A stretch of DNA of 64,000 nucleotides from JADKHC01 sp047600805 (GCA_047600805.1 JASGKG010000001.1:4836001-4900000); one strand, 5' to 3'; numbered from the stretch's first letter, positions 40,790 to 50,767 are shown. Notes: generated by a model from the sequence alone, not told the origin. Translations and numbers: made by a program.

Positions 40790-42451
40790 CTATTTGAGGC
40801 GCGACGTGCTGGAGAGCGTGCTGGAGCGCCGGTTGTTGGCTGGAAGCTGATCGACAGCGCCCGACGGGTTGATGAGTTCGGTACGCAATTCGATTTGCCC
40901 GGCGGCGGCGAGCTGGCTGGTGGAAAGTGGCAGATTGACGATGGACGTCGCGCCCGCCGGCAGCCAAGTAACCGGGTAGTGTTGCACCGCACCGTTTACA
41001 TCGATGTTGAGATCGAGACTTGCGACAGCTTGGGTGCCTCGGTTTTGCAGCACGATTTGTAGTTGTTGGTTGCCTGCATCGTAATAGTGGCTGGCGATCG
41101 CGGTATCGATGCGCGTCGGATCGTTGCGCGCCATGGCCCAACCGAGGTTCAAAACGCCGTTCCCGTAGTCGGGATCGGTGCCCGGCCGTCCTGCCTCATT
41201 CGTGTGGTTAAGCAAAACCTGCCAGGCTTGAGCAGGCGTGAGGCTGGGATCTTGCGACATCAGCGCGGCGATCGCGCCTGAAACGATCGGCGTGCTGCCG
41301 GAAGTGCCGCTAAAGTTTACGCGTTTACCGTCGGTCCACGCGGTTTGAAGCGCCAGACCGGGCGCGGTGATTTGAAGCTGGTCGCCGGAATTGGAGAAAA
41401 GCACCTGCTGCCCTGCGCCGTCGACGGCGCCTACCGAGATGACGCGCGAATCGGCAGCCGGCCAGGTCAACTGTGCGGCTTGATCATTCCCGGCGGCGGC
41501 GACCAAAACGGCGCCGCGCGAGACGGCGTACTCGATGGCATAATCGAGTGCAAAATTGGTGCCGTAGCCCCCGAGGCTTACGTTGATGATCTTCGCTCCA
41601 GCGTCGACGGCAGCGAGGATGCCTCGCGCGACGGTGAAGGTGTCGCTTTTGCCGTCATCGTCGGTGACGCGGATGCTGAGCAGGTTGGCCGAGGGTGCGA
41701 CGCCTTGCGCGTCTTCATTTTGACCGGCCGCAAGCGAGGCCACCGCTGTTCCGTGGCCGCCCTCGCGGCCTCCCGCGGGATTCGTGCCAAAGCCGATGTC
41801 GATCGCCTGAAGCCTACCCACGCCAAAGGTGGAATCGGCGGCCACGCCGCTGTCGAGGATGGCGATCGTCACGCCGCTGCCCCAACCTTGTGCGCTGCCG
41901 GTCACGCTGAGAGCCGATAGCAAGTGGTTGCCGACAGGTAGCTGCGTTCGTGCTGCCCGGGCCTCGGCTTGTGGCGGTGTCGCCGGGTTGCTGATAAAGT
42001 AGTTGGCGGCGATCTGGGTGTAGTCCGTCGCGTTTTCCAGGAGTTCGCGTGCGAGTTGGTTGAGGGAATCGTATTGGATGCGAGCCGTATTAAACGCGTC
42101 GATACGACTGATCACGTGCAGCCCGTTTTGTTCGGCGCGGGCGAGAAACGCGCGGAAAACTTCCGGGCTTTTGAACGTCAACACCGCTTCCTTCGGCCGA
42201 GCGGTGGAGCGCTCAAGGCGTGCCCGCAATTTTTCTGAGATCGAGGCGAGCAGTTCCCGCGAGGTGGCATTGGCTGGAACATTCAAACTCATCAAGCGAT
42301 CGACGTCCTGCGATGAAACCTTGGAGACGTCGGCTGGCTGTCCGACGATGGCTGCGGGTCTGGACGAACCGGGCTTCGACCGCCACAATGCGAGGATCAG
42401 AATCCCGCAAATCGAGAGCAACGCGAAGAGAAAGACGTGTTTGAAGTTCAT
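40790..42451 (-). CDS. Exported subtilisin-like (S8) serine protease
   Basis: A 553-residue protease. One N-terminal hydrophobic segment (VFLFALLSICGILILALW) acts as signal or anchor. A propeptide-like region spans 40-180. Catalytic triad: D200 in IAILDSGVA, H233 in GGHGTAVAS and S384 in SGTSGSTPIVSG, with the oxyanion Asn near AAAGNDQ. The C-terminal ~110 residues form a beta-rich domain with CARDB-like character (YYDAGNQQLQIVLQN). The catalytic serine motif (GTSGSTP) is slightly unlike the classic GTSMAxP. Confidence 0.88.
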   Translation of the reverse strand: MNFKHVFLFALLSICGILILALWRSKPGSSRPAAIVGQPADVSKVSSQDVDRLMSLNVPANATSRELLASISEKLRARLERSTARPKEAVLTFKSPEVFRAFLARAEQNGLHVISRIDAFNTARIQYDSLNQLARELLENATDYTQIAANYFISNPATPPQAEARAARTQLPVGNHLLSALSVTGSAQGWGSGVTIAILDSGVAADSTFGVGRLQAIDIGFGTNPAGGREGGHGTAVASLAAGQNEDAQGVAPSANLLSIRVTDDDGKSDTFTVARGILAAVDAGAKIINVSLGGYGTNFALDYAIEYAVSRGAVLVAAAGNDQAAQLTWPAADSRVISVGAVDGAGQQVLFSNSGDQLQITAPGLALQTAWTDGKRVNFSGTSGSTPIVSGAIAALMSQDPSLTPAQAWQVLLNHTNEAGRPGTDPDYGNGVLNLGWAMARNDPTRIDTAIASHYYDAGNQQLQIVLQNRGTQAVASLDLNIDVNGAVQHYPVTWLPAGATSIVNLPLSTSQLAAAGQIELRTELINPSGAVDQLPANNRRSSTLSSTSRLK

Positions 42452-42510
42452 GGCGTGGCGGTGCGGCGTTGTGGTGAGTTAGACGGCCTCGGGACGTAAA
42501 AGTTGCGTGA

Positions 42511-43422
42511 TCAACGGGGCGTTTCTTGGGCGATGTTGGCAGCTTCGCGCTGCGAGTGGCGGTGTAGTTGCCAAGAGTTCCAAAGGTTGTGCCACAGCAC
42601 GTAGCAGGTCGGCCCAAAGGCGACCAGCGGGTTTGCATAGGCGAGGGCGAGATAAATGGTGAACGTGGTGTTCTTTTGCCCCAGCGCTTGGCTGCCTTCA
42701 CGTGCGAATCTGCGGCCGCCGATCACCCGGCCCAAAGCGAAGTTCGCCGCGCAAATAGCCACCGAAACTCCGGCAATCTCCAAAAGCAGTGTCCGCGGCA
42801 GTTCCGTGTGCTGGCGCAGAAAGGCGGATACGCGGGCGGTGATGAGCAAAAGTGCCAGCACCCACATGCCGAACGAGACGTTGCGTAGTTTCTTCGGCCA
42901 GCCTGTTGACGCCGGATGAACTTGCCGCACCAGCCAAGCCAAAACCATTGGACCAAAAACGATCAGGCTCACGCTGCCGGCGACATCCGCGAACAGCTGC
43001 GGCGCAGTCGTCCCGAGCACAAGCGGCATGAGGACGGGCAAAAGGGCCGAAATCACCAGATTGGTTAGAAGAAAGGTGGCGACGACATATTCCACCTGTC
43101 CGCCCAGAAAGCTGACGATGACGGGTGCTGCCGTGGCGGTTGGCGTGATGCCGCAAAAAAAACCAGCCATCGCCACGTCGCGTCCGCCCACCAGCCAACC
43201 CACTCCCAAACCGACAAAGCCCATCGCGATGTTGGCTGCCAGGAGCCAGCCGTGGCTCTTGTTCAACGCGTCACGCGACATCCTCGTCTGCAGGAAAACG
43301 AGAAAGAGCATCGCCATGATCAGCCAGCGAATGAGCCAGGCTGCAGCTGTCGCTTGAGGCAGAAAAGCGCCGACAACAAATGAAGCGAGAAGCGCAGCGG
43401 TGCGAAGGAATCCGGGTTTCAC
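42511..43422 (-). CDS. Bile acid:sodium symporter (BASS) family transporter
   Basis: A 303-residue membrane transporter with nine to ten helices. I choose GTG 43422 (VKPGFLRTAALLASFVVG): the open frame extends to 43851 but would overlap the exonuclease gene and has low-complexity Pro/Ser content. Conserved BASS features are GITPTATAAPVIVSFLGG and the C-terminal ALGQKNTTFTIYLALAYA. These proteins carry organic anions or arsenite-like substrates with sodium. Substrate unknown. Confidence 0.8.
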   Translation of the reverse strand: MKPGFLRTAALLASFVVGAFLPQATAAAWLIRWLIMAMLFLVFLQTRMSRDALNKSHGWLLAANIAMGFVGLGVGWLVGGRDVAMAGFFCGITPTATAAPVIVSFLGGQVEYVVATFLLTNLVISALLPVLMPLVLGTTAPQLFADVAGSVSLIVFGPMVLAWLVRQVHPASTGWPKKLRNVSFGMWVLALLLITARVSAFLRQHTELPRTLLLEIAGVSVAICAANFALGRVIGGRRFAREGSQALGQKNTTFTIYLALAYANPLVAFGPTCYVLWHNLWNSWQLHRHSQREAANIAQETPR

Positions 43423-43589
43423 AAACTGCCGAGGAAAGCCGACAACTTCCTCCAAAGCAATCGTGTACGGGAACGGCGAATGGTGTCGCGAGATTCTCTC
43501 GATGGCTGTGTCGAAACTAGCTCGGCAGAGGGCGAGCGCTCGCCGTGCGCCCGGGGGATTTTGGCGTGCGAAGCTGCCGATAAAAACAG

Positions 43590-43612
43590 TTTGCCGTCTT
43601 TTAAATGACAAA
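43590..43612. promoter_or_regulatory. Dyad upstream of the BASS transporter
   Basis: TTTGCCG (43590-43596), nine bases, TGACAAA (43606-43612). Similar to the dyad at 35377-35399 (shared TTAAATGACAAAC). It lies between the exonuclease stop and the transporter start, about 170 bases upstream of GTG 43422. Possible operator; otherwise 43423-43624 shows no gene. Confidence 0.4.
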
Positions 43613-43624
43613 CCGGTGGAGCGC

Positions 43625-44302
43625 TTAGGTGCGGCTGAGCGGCAGATCGCTACCGAGCAAGGGACGGCCGAGCTGGCGTTGGCGTCGTGCGCACATGGCG
43701 AGGAAAAGCGTGGCGGTGGTGAAGGTGTCGCCGTCGGCGGTGTGGCGGTCGGTGGGAGTGATGCCGCATTGGGCGCAAACTTCGTCGAGGGTGGGTTCGC
43801 GCTGTCCCGGATAACCGGTTCGGGCAAAAGCTTCGACCGCCTGCATCGCAAAACGCGCTGTATCCAAGACGTGATTACGCAACGTCGCTTTGAAATGGCG
43901 CTTCATTGCGGAGTTGAGCATGGCGACATCGAACCCGATGTGATGCCCGACGATGACCGCGCCGTGCAGCCTGGGAAGTAATTCCAGCAGCACATCTGGT
44001 TCGGGTTGGCCAACCAGCGTGTCAGAAGGAAGAATTCCGTGAACAGAAACCGCCTCGGTGACGGGTCGGTCTTGCCGGACTAACCAGGATGCGGAACGCG
44101 AAACCTGCAAACGTCCCTGCCGCAGTTCGGCGATCGCGAGCGACAGAATCCGATCTTGCACCGAATTGAACCCGGTCGTTTCGCAGTCGAGCGCTACGAA
44201 TACGACTTCGCCAATCGGCACCTTGCCCGGCGCACGTTTAGGCGTTGCGTCGACATAAGCTTGGACGACGGGATGAAGCGGAGATTTGCGCCACCAGAGC
44301 AT
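43625..44302 (-). CDS. DEDDh 3'-5' exonuclease (DnaQ/epsilon family)
   Basis: A 225-residue exonuclease. ATG 44302 gives MLWWRKSPLHPVVQAYVDA; the frame is open upstream to 44401. The four acidic residues and the histidine are present: D39 and E41 in ALDCETTGF, D125 in GHHIGFDVAML, H187 and D192 in DRHTADGDTF. It may be a proofreading-type or RNase T-like enzyme, or a PAS-type epsilon homologue standing alone. It is followed by the BASS gene on the same strand. Confidence 0.88.
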   Translation of the reverse strand: MLWWRKSPLHPVVQAYVDATPKRAPGKVPIGEVVFVALDCETTGFNSVQDRILSLAIAELRQGRLQVSRSASWLVRQDRPVTEAVSVHGILPSDTLVGQPEPDVLLELLPRLHGAVIVGHHIGFDVAMLNSAMKRHFKATLRNHVLDTARFAMQAVEAFARTGYPGQREPTLDEVCAQCGITPTDRHTADGDTFTTATLFLAMCARRQRQLGRPLLGSDLPLSRT

Positions 44303-44445
44303 GGGTGTTGCGTGAAGGTTGGTTGTTGGAAAAGAAACACGAAGCCGGGCCGCGGAGTCCACTGAGAAAACGCTGACCCGTAAAACCACACCGATGAACA
44401 AGCCGTGGCGTTGACATTGTCCGCAATGTCACTCTTTTTCCCGGC

Positions 44446-44850
44446 GTGCGCTTTGCTCGGAACATCATCGTCATCGTCTTGGCCGCCCTCTGGTTGCCGC
44501 TGACTCAGCATTGCGTGCTGGAGGTGGTAGGTTGCCTCGATGATGAGCACGCCGCCGACGCACCGGTCTGCTGCTCGGAGGGCGCGGCGGAAAATTGCTT
44601 GAGTGATAGCTGCACGCTTCTCGAAGAGGGTAATTATCGTTTCGCGGATTCTGGCTTGGCCGTCGTTCCGCCGGCTCTCGTTGAAGATATTTGGTGCGGG
44701 CGAGTTTTAGATCTAGCGGCAGGTATGGCTCGGGCAGAGCCAAGTGCCGCGGGAGAGGCCGTGACGTTTGAGCGGCCGGCGGATTGCCATCCGATCTGGC
44801 ATTTTGAACAGCGAGCAGCCCAGCCGCCGCGGGCACCTTCATTGGCATAA
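44446..44850 (+). CDS. Cys-rich exported protein heading the metal-efflux operon
   Basis: A 134-residue product starting at GTG 44446 with a signal-like helix (NIIVIVLAALWLPLTQ). Cysteines cluster afterwards: HCVLEVVGCLDDEH, PVCCSEGAAENC, LSDSCTLLEEG, and a later WCG and DCH. No named family, but small Cys/His-rich periplasmic proteins often precede czc-type genes and may bind metal. It begins the operon that continues with the outer-membrane factor 143 bases later. Confidence 0.6.
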   Translation: MRFARNIIVIVLAALWLPLTQHCVLEVVGCLDDEHAADAPVCCSEGAAENCLSDSCTLLEEGNYRFADSGLAVVPPALVEDIWCGRVLDLAAGMARAEPSAAGEAVTFERPADCHPIWHFEQRAAQPPRAPSLA

Positions 44851-44993
44851 GCTGGGTCAGTCCCTGCGCGGACTGATCGGCGAACGTTATTCGACGCGTC
44901 CTGAGTCGCAGGGCGGCGCTTTGCGCGTGGACACACAACGATGTGTGGCTGCCTGTTCTAACCATCAGATATCGGCTTGTTGCCATATTTCCA

Positions 44994-46274
44994 ATGAAAC
45001 GAACTCCTTTCCTCAAACTCATCCTTCTGGCTTTTGCCGGCGGACTGCTCTTGTCGGTCGCCGCCAAGGAGAACGCGGCTGCCGGCGAGCCGGAAATCTT
45101 GTCTCTCGACTCTGCCATCCAGATCGCCCTCCAGGCTAACGCCGAGCTTCAGGCTGCTTCGGGACGTGTCGAGGCTGCCTCGGCGCGCGCGTATCAGGCG
45201 AGGGCCTGGGCGAATCCTGAAGTCGAAATAGGCGTCGACGATTGGCCGGTGCGCGAAAGCGGAGGCTATTCGCGTTCGAAACGAACCATTGGTCTTTCCC
45301 AATCCGTGCCGTTTCCCGGCAAGCGGTCGCTTGAAAAACAAATCGGGGCCGCAGGCGTGAAAGTTTCGTCCGGCGAACTGGCCGATTTTCGCGCCGATCT
45401 GATTCGCGACGTGAAAATTTGGTTCTTTCGGGTGATTGCGTTGGAGAATCAGGTGAAGGTTCAGGCCGAACTTCAGGAATCCGCCGAAGCTTCGGCCAGC
45501 ATTGCGAAAAAGCGCGTGGACAACGGCGCTGCGCCGTATCCGGAACAGTTGCGGGCGGAAGTGCAGGTGGAGCAAACGCGAACGAAGAGCACGGATTTGA
45601 AACGCGATTTAGCGTTGGCGCAGCGATGCTTGGCGGCGTTGCTGGGACGCACTAAGCTCGAGCGCCTTCGGCTGACCGGAGTTTTGGTCGATAAGGAAAA
45701 CGCGGCTCTCACCAATGGTTTCACCGCTGAAATGTTGAATCAACACCCTCGCTTGCAAACGGCTCAAGCGAATGTGGAGCGAGCCGAGCTGGGCTACCGT
45801 CGCGCGCGTCTTGAACCCTATCCAGATGTTCGGGTGGGCGTCGCGGGGGGCAGAGTCGGTGAGGAAAACGAAGCGATTGGGCAGGTCACGCTTTCAGTGC
45901 CGGTGCCGGTCTGGGATCGTGGGACAGGCAAGCGACGCGAAGCGAAGGCCGACGTCGCGGTGGCGACGGCCGAATTGCAGAAGGCGCGTCAGCAATTACT
46001 GCGCGACTGGGCGAATGCCGTGCAGCGTTATCGCACCGCGAGCGAACAGGTCGCCGCTTACCGCGAAAAAATTTTGCCCCGCACCGCAGAAGCGCTGCGC
46101 CTCGTGTGTGCGGGCTTTGAGGAAGGCAAATTTGGTTTCACCGATCTCGCCGACACGCAGCGAACCACGGGCGAGGTGCAAATGGCGTATCAGGAAAAGC
46201 TGCTCGAGTTAAACGAAGCCCAAGCGGAGCTGGAAGCTCTTCTGCCATCAGAACAAGTCAATAGAACTAACTAA
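44994..46274 (+). CDS. CzcC-type outer-membrane efflux factor
   Basis: A 426-residue TolC/CzcC-like outer-membrane protein. ATG 44994 begins a signal peptide (LILLAFAGGLLLSVAA). The paired long helices with repeats are seen in LDSAIQIALQANAELQAA and the second half (QTAQANVERAELGYRRARLEPYPDV). GLSQSVPFPGKRSLEKQ is characteristic of CzcC relatives. It provides the exit channel for the CzcBA pump next to it. Spacing to the next gene is 18 bases. Confidence 0.9.
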   Translation: MKRTPFLKLILLAFAGGLLLSVAAKENAAAGEPEILSLDSAIQIALQANAELQAASGRVEAASARAYQARAWANPEVEIGVDDWPVRESGGYSRSKRTIGLSQSVPFPGKRSLEKQIGAAGVKVSSGELADFRADLIRDVKIWFFRVIALENQVKVQAELQESAEASASIAKKRVDNGAAPYPEQLRAEVQVEQTRTKSTDLKRDLALAQRCLAALLGRTKLERLRLTGVLVDKENAALTNGFTAEMLNQHPRLQTAQANVERAELGYRRARLEPYPDVRVGVAGGRVGEENEAIGQVTLSVPVPVWDRGTGKRREAKADVAVATAELQKARQQLLRDWANAVQRYRTASEQVAAYREKILPRTAEALRLVCAGFEEGKFGFTDLADTQRTTGEVQMAYQEKLLELNEAQAELEALLPSEQVNRTN

Positions 46275-46292
46275 AACTTTAAATATTTCTTT

Positions 46293-47576
46293 GTGAAAAC
46301 GCTTCTACGAACAATCGGACTCTCCCTCGCTGTCAGTGCCGCGCTGCTCTTCGCGAGTTGCGGCAAGAAAGAGGCTCACGACGAGCACGCGGGCCACAAC
46401 CACGCTCACGGCGGGCATGGCGAAGAAAAAGGACACGGTCACGCGGAAACGAAGGACGGTGTTGCGATGTGCGGCGAGCATGGCGTGCCTGAGGCGCAGT
46501 GTGCGGTCTGCAATCCCGATGCTGCTAGTAAATTGGCACCGGGCCAAAGCATGCAGGTGCGGCTGCCGTCGCAAACCTCGGCTGCGATCGTTGGCGTCGA
46601 GACCAGGCCGGTCGAGGCCGGTGCGATGGCCGAGAGCGTCGAGTGTGTCGCCGAAGTGTTGTTCAACCAAAACAAGCTCGCAGAGATCACCGCGCCCGCG
46701 GGTGGCATTGTCGATAGCGTAGAGGTGGACCTTGGCGCGAAAGTTGAAGAGGGCCAGCCGCTGGCAAAGCTTTCGTCGGCTGCGATCACGGAGGCCGTTT
46801 CCAAAGCCGTGCTGGCGCACCAGACTGTGATGCGAGAACGCAAATTGCGCGGCGATCGCGTGACCTCGGAGCAGGCGCTGCAGGAGGCGGAGGCGAACTA
46901 CCGCGCGGCGTACCAGCAGGTGCGGGCGTTCGGCTTCACCGACGAACAGATTGCTTCGCTGGCCGATCATTCCGACGAGCCTGTTTACCTACAGGTGCGT
47001 GCTCCGTTCAGCGGCGAGATCATCGATCGCACGGCCGTGCGGGGCGCCTTGGTGGAAACGGGCAAGCGGTTGTTCACTGTTGTGGATCATTCGACGGTTT
47101 GGGCCATGCTGCAGGTTCCGGAACATCTGCTCGCACGAATCCAGCCGGGGCAAACGGTCGAGTTGAAAATCGGTTCCATCTCTGAACGAGTTTTTACCGG
47201 CAAACTCACGTGGGTCAGCCCGACAGTCGACGAACGCACTCGCATGACGCGCGCGCGTGCCGAATTCGAAAACCCTGACGGATTGCTCAAGGACAAGATG
47301 TTTGCGACCGCGCGCATTCTCACGCGGAAAACAGATCTGGCGATGCTGGTGCCGGCCGCGGCGGTTCAACACATCGAGGGCAAGCCGTTCGTGTTCGTGA
47401 AGCGCGACGCGGATTTGTTCGATGTGCGCGCGGTGCAATTGGGCGCGAAGTTCGACGGCCGTCGCGAAATCCTCGCAGGCTTGTCCGCTGGCGAGCAGGT
47501 GGCGGTGGCGCACGCGTTCGCGGTGAAGTCGTCCATGCTGATGTCCCGCTTGGGCGCGGGTTGCGCGGATGACTAA
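46293..47576 (+). CDS. CzcB-type membrane-fusion protein with His-rich N-terminus
   Basis: A 427-residue periplasmic adaptor. GTG 46293. It is a lipoprotein (LLFASCGKK), followed by a His-rich stretch (DEHAGHNHAHGGHGEE and GHGHAE) and a CGEHGVPEAQCAVC motif, both suited to metal binding. The adaptor body shows the biotinyl-lipoyl halves (ITAPAGGIVDSVEVDLGAKV and RAPFSGEIIDRTAVRGALV) around a helical hairpin. It overlaps no other gene; the pump starts 22 bases later. Confidence 0.9.
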   Translation: MKTLLRTIGLSLAVSAALLFASCGKKEAHDEHAGHNHAHGGHGEEKGHGHAETKDGVAMCGEHGVPEAQCAVCNPDAASKLAPGQSMQVRLPSQTSAAIVGVETRPVEAGAMAESVECVAEVLFNQNKLAEITAPAGGIVDSVEVDLGAKVEEGQPLAKLSSAAITEAVSKAVLAHQTVMRERKLRGDRVTSEQALQEAEANYRAAYQQVRAFGFTDEQIASLADHSDEPVYLQVRAPFSGEIIDRTAVRGALVETGKRLFTVVDHSTVWAMLQVPEHLLARIQPGQTVELKIGSISERVFTGKLTWVSPTVDERTRMTRARAEFENPDGLLKDKMFATARILTRKTDLAMLVPAAAVQHIEGKPFVFVKRDADLFDVRAVQLGAKFDGRREILAGLSAGEQVAVAHAFAVKSSMLMSRLGAGCADD

Positions 47577-47598
47577 TCAGCGAAAAGGAGAAAACGAA

Positions 47599-50500
47599 AT
47601 GTTAAACGCGATTATTCATTTTTCCCTCAAGAACCGTTTGCTCGTGTGCGTGCTGGCCGGGTTGCTCGTTGTGATTGGAGGCCGAGCGCTCAGCGTGCTC
47701 CCTATAGATGCGTTCCCGGACACCACGCCGGTTCAGGTTCAGGTCAACACCACGGCGGCTTCTTTGAATCCGCAGGAAACGGAGGCGCAGATCACGATTC
47801 CGGTCGAACTCGCCGTCAGCGGTTTACCCGGACTGCAGAATGTGCGCTCGATTTCCAAGTTCGGCCTGTCTCAGGTGGTTGCCACGTTCGACGACAGCGT
47901 GGATATCTACCGCGCGCGCCAACTGATCACCGAGCGTCTGCAAACCGTGGAATTGCCCGAGGAACTGGAACGTCCGCAACTAGGTCCCATCGCCACAGGG
48001 CTCGGCGAAGTTTTCCATTACGTGGTTCGCTCGACCGATCCGAAGCGTACGCCGACGGAACTGCGTGTATTGCAGGATTGGGTGGTGAAGCCGGAGTTGC
48101 GGAAGGTGCCGGGCGTCGCCGAAGTCAATACCTGGGGCGGTTTCGAAAAACAATACCACGTGATCGTCGAAACCGAACGATTGGTTAAGTACCAACTCAC
48201 GTTTGAGGATTTGCTCGAGGCGCTTAAATCTAACAACCAGAATGTCGGCGGCGGGCAAATCGTGCGCCACGGTGAGTCGTTGCTCGTGCACGGGGTTGGA
48301 TTGACGACGAACGTCGAGGAAATTGCCAACATCGTCATCACCGCTCACGACGGAACGCCCGTGCGTGTGCGCGATGTCGCGGCCGTGCGTGAAGATCATG
48401 AGATTCGCCGTGGGGCCGTGACCGCGGATGGTCGCGGCGAGGCGGTGCTTGGTCTCGGTTTTATGCTGATGGGCGAGAATAGCGCGAAGGTCACGCATGC
48501 GCTGAAGGCGAAGCTCGCCGAGGTGCAGAAATTTCTTCCGTCCGACGTGAAACTCGAGGTGCTGTACGACCGCACCGAACTCGTCGACAGCGTCATTCGC
48601 ACCGTCGAGCACAACCTGCTGGCGGGCGCGTTGCTGGTGATCGCGATCCTTCTCGCGTTTCTTGGCAACCTGCGCGCCGGTCTGATCGTGGCGGTGGCGA
48701 TTCCGCTCTCGATGCTTTTTGCCGGCAACCTCATGTTGCAGACCGGCATTGCCGCCAGCCTCTTGAGCCTCGGTGCGGTCGACTTCGGGCTGATCGTCGA
48801 CGGCGCCGTGGTGATGGTGGAGAACGCGATGCGCCGCCTCGCGGAGCGGCAGCATCAGCTCGGCCGTCTTCTCACGAAGCACGAGCGAGATGAAGTCTTG
48901 CGGAGTGCGCCGATCGAAGTGGCGCGCCCGGTTGCGTTTGGCGTCGGCATCATCATGATAGTGTTTTTGCCGATCCTGACGCTGGAGGGAATCGAAGGGA
49001 AAATGTTCAAGCCGATGGCGCTGACCCTGATCTTCGCGCTCGTCGGTTCGCTGTTGTTGGCCCTTACGCTCACGCCCGTGTTGAGTGCGTTGTTCTTGCC
49101 TAAGCAGGTCAAAGAAAAAGAACCTTGGCTTGTCCGGTTCGCGCATCACGCCTACGCGCCCGTGCTCGACTGGGCTTTGCGTTTCAAGAAAGCCACGCTT
49201 TTGGGTGCGGGAGCGTTGTTCGTCGCCGCGCTTTTGCTGGCTTCGCAGATGGGCGGAGAATTCCTGCCCAAACTCGGTGAAGGTGCGATTGTTGGCACGA
49301 CCGTGCGGCTCGCGGGCATTTCCGTCGACGAAGCGGTGGCGCAAAACGACCGCATCGAACAGGTGCTGCTGAAAACGTTTCCCGACGGGATCGAACACAT
49401 CTGGACTCGGCTTGGCACGGCCGAAGTTGCCACCGATCCGATGGGCGTGGAGCTGGCTGATTTTTTCCTCGCGCTGAAACCGCGCGGTCAGTGGAAGCAA
49501 GCGCGTACGCAAGCAGAGCTCACCGCGAAAATGCGCGATGTCTTAAACCAGGTGCCTGGACTAAAGCCCGCTTTCAGCCAGCCGATTGAAATGCGTCTCA
49601 ACGAGATGATCGCCGGGGCGCGCGGCGATGTGGCGATCAAAGTTTACGGCGACGATTTGGAGACGCTGCGCCGGCTCGGCGGGGAAGTGCAGAGCGTGCT
49701 CGCCGGGATGAGCGGCGCGAGCGAGGCCAACGTTGAGCAATTGACCGGACAGAGCTTCCTCCAAGTGCGCGTCGACTCGCAGGCCATCGCGCGGTACGGC
49801 GTACCCACGCGCAACGTGCTTAACGTGGTCGAGGCGGTGGGCTCTCTTCGCGTGGGCGATGTGCGCGAAGGGCAACGGCGTTTTCCGCTCGTGGTGCGTT
49901 TGCCCGACAAGCAGCGCACCGATCCCGAGGCACTGGCCGCGACGCTGATTCCCACGGCCGCAGGTCCAGTGCTGCCGCTCAGTCAGGTTGCGAAAATCAC
50001 CGAGCAGGCAGGTCCGTCGACGATCAATCGCGAATGGGGCAAACGGCGCATCACGGTTTCGACCAACGTGCGCGGACGCGACGTCGCGGGCTTTGTGACG
50101 GAAGCGAAGAAGGCCATCGAAGGCCGCGTCAAGTTGCCGGAGGGCTACACGATCGAGTGGGGCGGTCAGTTCGAGAATATGGAACGCGCCAACAAGAAAC
50201 TTTTGTTCGTCGTGCCGATGGCTTTGGCGCTGATTCTGGTTTTGCTTTTCTTCAGTCTGCGGACCCTGCGCGACGTGCTGATCGTCGCTTCGGGCATTCC
50301 GTTGGGGTTGGTCGGCGGCGTATTCGCGCTCTGGTTACGCGGCCTGCCTTTCACCGTTAGCTCGGCCATCGGGTTCATCGCGTTAAGCGGTGTAGCGATT
50401 TTGAACGGTTTGGTCTTGGTGACCTTTATCAAGCAACGTCTGAGCGAGGGTGTTTCCCCAGAACGCGCAGTGCGGGAAGGCTGCCTCGTGCGCCTGCGGC

Positions 50501-50712
50501 CCGTACTCATGACGGCCCTGGTCGCGGCTGTGGGTTTTATCCCCATGGCGGTCAATGTCGGGGTGGGCGGCGAAGTGCAACGTCCGCTCGCGACCGTGGT
50601 CATCGGCGGAATTTTCTCCAACACGTTGCTCACCCTCGTGGTGCTGCCGGCCCTGTATGCGTCATTTCGCGACAAACGCCATCAACACGAACCCGCCAAG
50701 GCTTCCAAGTGA
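47599..50712 (+). CDS. CzcA-type heavy-metal RND efflux pump
   Basis: A 1,037-residue inner-membrane proton-driven pump. ATG 47599 is preceded by AAGGAG (47585-47590); the frame is open from 47569, inside czcB. Twelve helices and two large periplasmic loops. Metal-RND signatures: LPIDAFPDTTPVQVQVNT, and GAVDFGLIVDGAVVMVENAM in helix 4 with the proton-relay acidic residues typical of the HME class. Likely exports Co/Zn/Cd, Cu/Ag or Ni; the exact ion cannot be read off, though lack of a Met-rich channel argues against Cu/Ag. Confidence 0.92.
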   Translation: MLNAIIHFSLKNRLLVCVLAGLLVVIGGRALSVLPIDAFPDTTPVQVQVNTTAASLNPQETEAQITIPVELAVSGLPGLQNVRSISKFGLSQVVATFDDSVDIYRARQLITERLQTVELPEELERPQLGPIATGLGEVFHYVVRSTDPKRTPTELRVLQDWVVKPELRKVPGVAEVNTWGGFEKQYHVIVETERLVKYQLTFEDLLEALKSNNQNVGGGQIVRHGESLLVHGVGLTTNVEEIANIVITAHDGTPVRVRDVAAVREDHEIRRGAVTADGRGEAVLGLGFMLMGENSAKVTHALKAKLAEVQKFLPSDVKLEVLYDRTELVDSVIRTVEHNLLAGALLVIAILLAFLGNLRAGLIVAVAIPLSMLFAGNLMLQTGIAASLLSLGAVDFGLIVDGAVVMVENAMRRLAERQHQLGRLLTKHERDEVLRSAPIEVARPVAFGVGIIMIVFLPILTLEGIEGKMFKPMALTLIFALVGSLLLALTLTPVLSALFLPKQVKEKEPWLVRFAHHAYAPVLDWALRFKKATLLGAGALFVAALLLASQMGGEFLPKLGEGAIVGTTVRLAGISVDEAVAQNDRIEQVLLKTFPDGIEHIWTRLGTAEVATDPMGVELADFFLALKPRGQWKQARTQAELTAKMRDVLNQVPGLKPAFSQPIEMRLNEMIAGARGDVAIKVYGDDLETLRRLGGEVQSVLAGMSGASEANVEQLTGQSFLQVRVDSQAIARYGVPTRNVLNVVEAVGSLRVGDVREGQRRFPLVVRLPDKQRTDPEALAATLIPTAAGPVLPLSQVAKITEQAGPSTINREWGKRRITVSTNVRGRDVAGFVTEAKKAIEGRVKLPEGYTIEWGGQFENMERANKKLLFVVPMALALILVLLFFSLRTLRDVLIVASGIPLGLVGGVFALWLRGLPFTVSSAIGFIALSGVAILNGLVLVTFIKQRLSEGVSPERAVREGCLVRLRPVLMTALVAAVGFIPMAVNVGVGGEVQRPLATVVIGGIFSNTLLTLVVLPALYASFRDKRHQHEPAKASK

Positions 50713-50767
50713 TGCGACCTGCGTGCACACAGGCCCAGAAAACCAAACCATTCAAAGTAGCTATCCC

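Noticed and set aside
43423..43851. N-terminal extension of the BASS transporter
   Set aside because: Would overlap the exonuclease gene and has low-complexity Pro/Ser sequence; GTG 43422 gives the normal family length.
47980..49512. 510-codon antisense open frame inside the RND pump gene
   Set aside because: Highly charged, His/Arg-rich shadow frame; the pump on the plus strand is certain.
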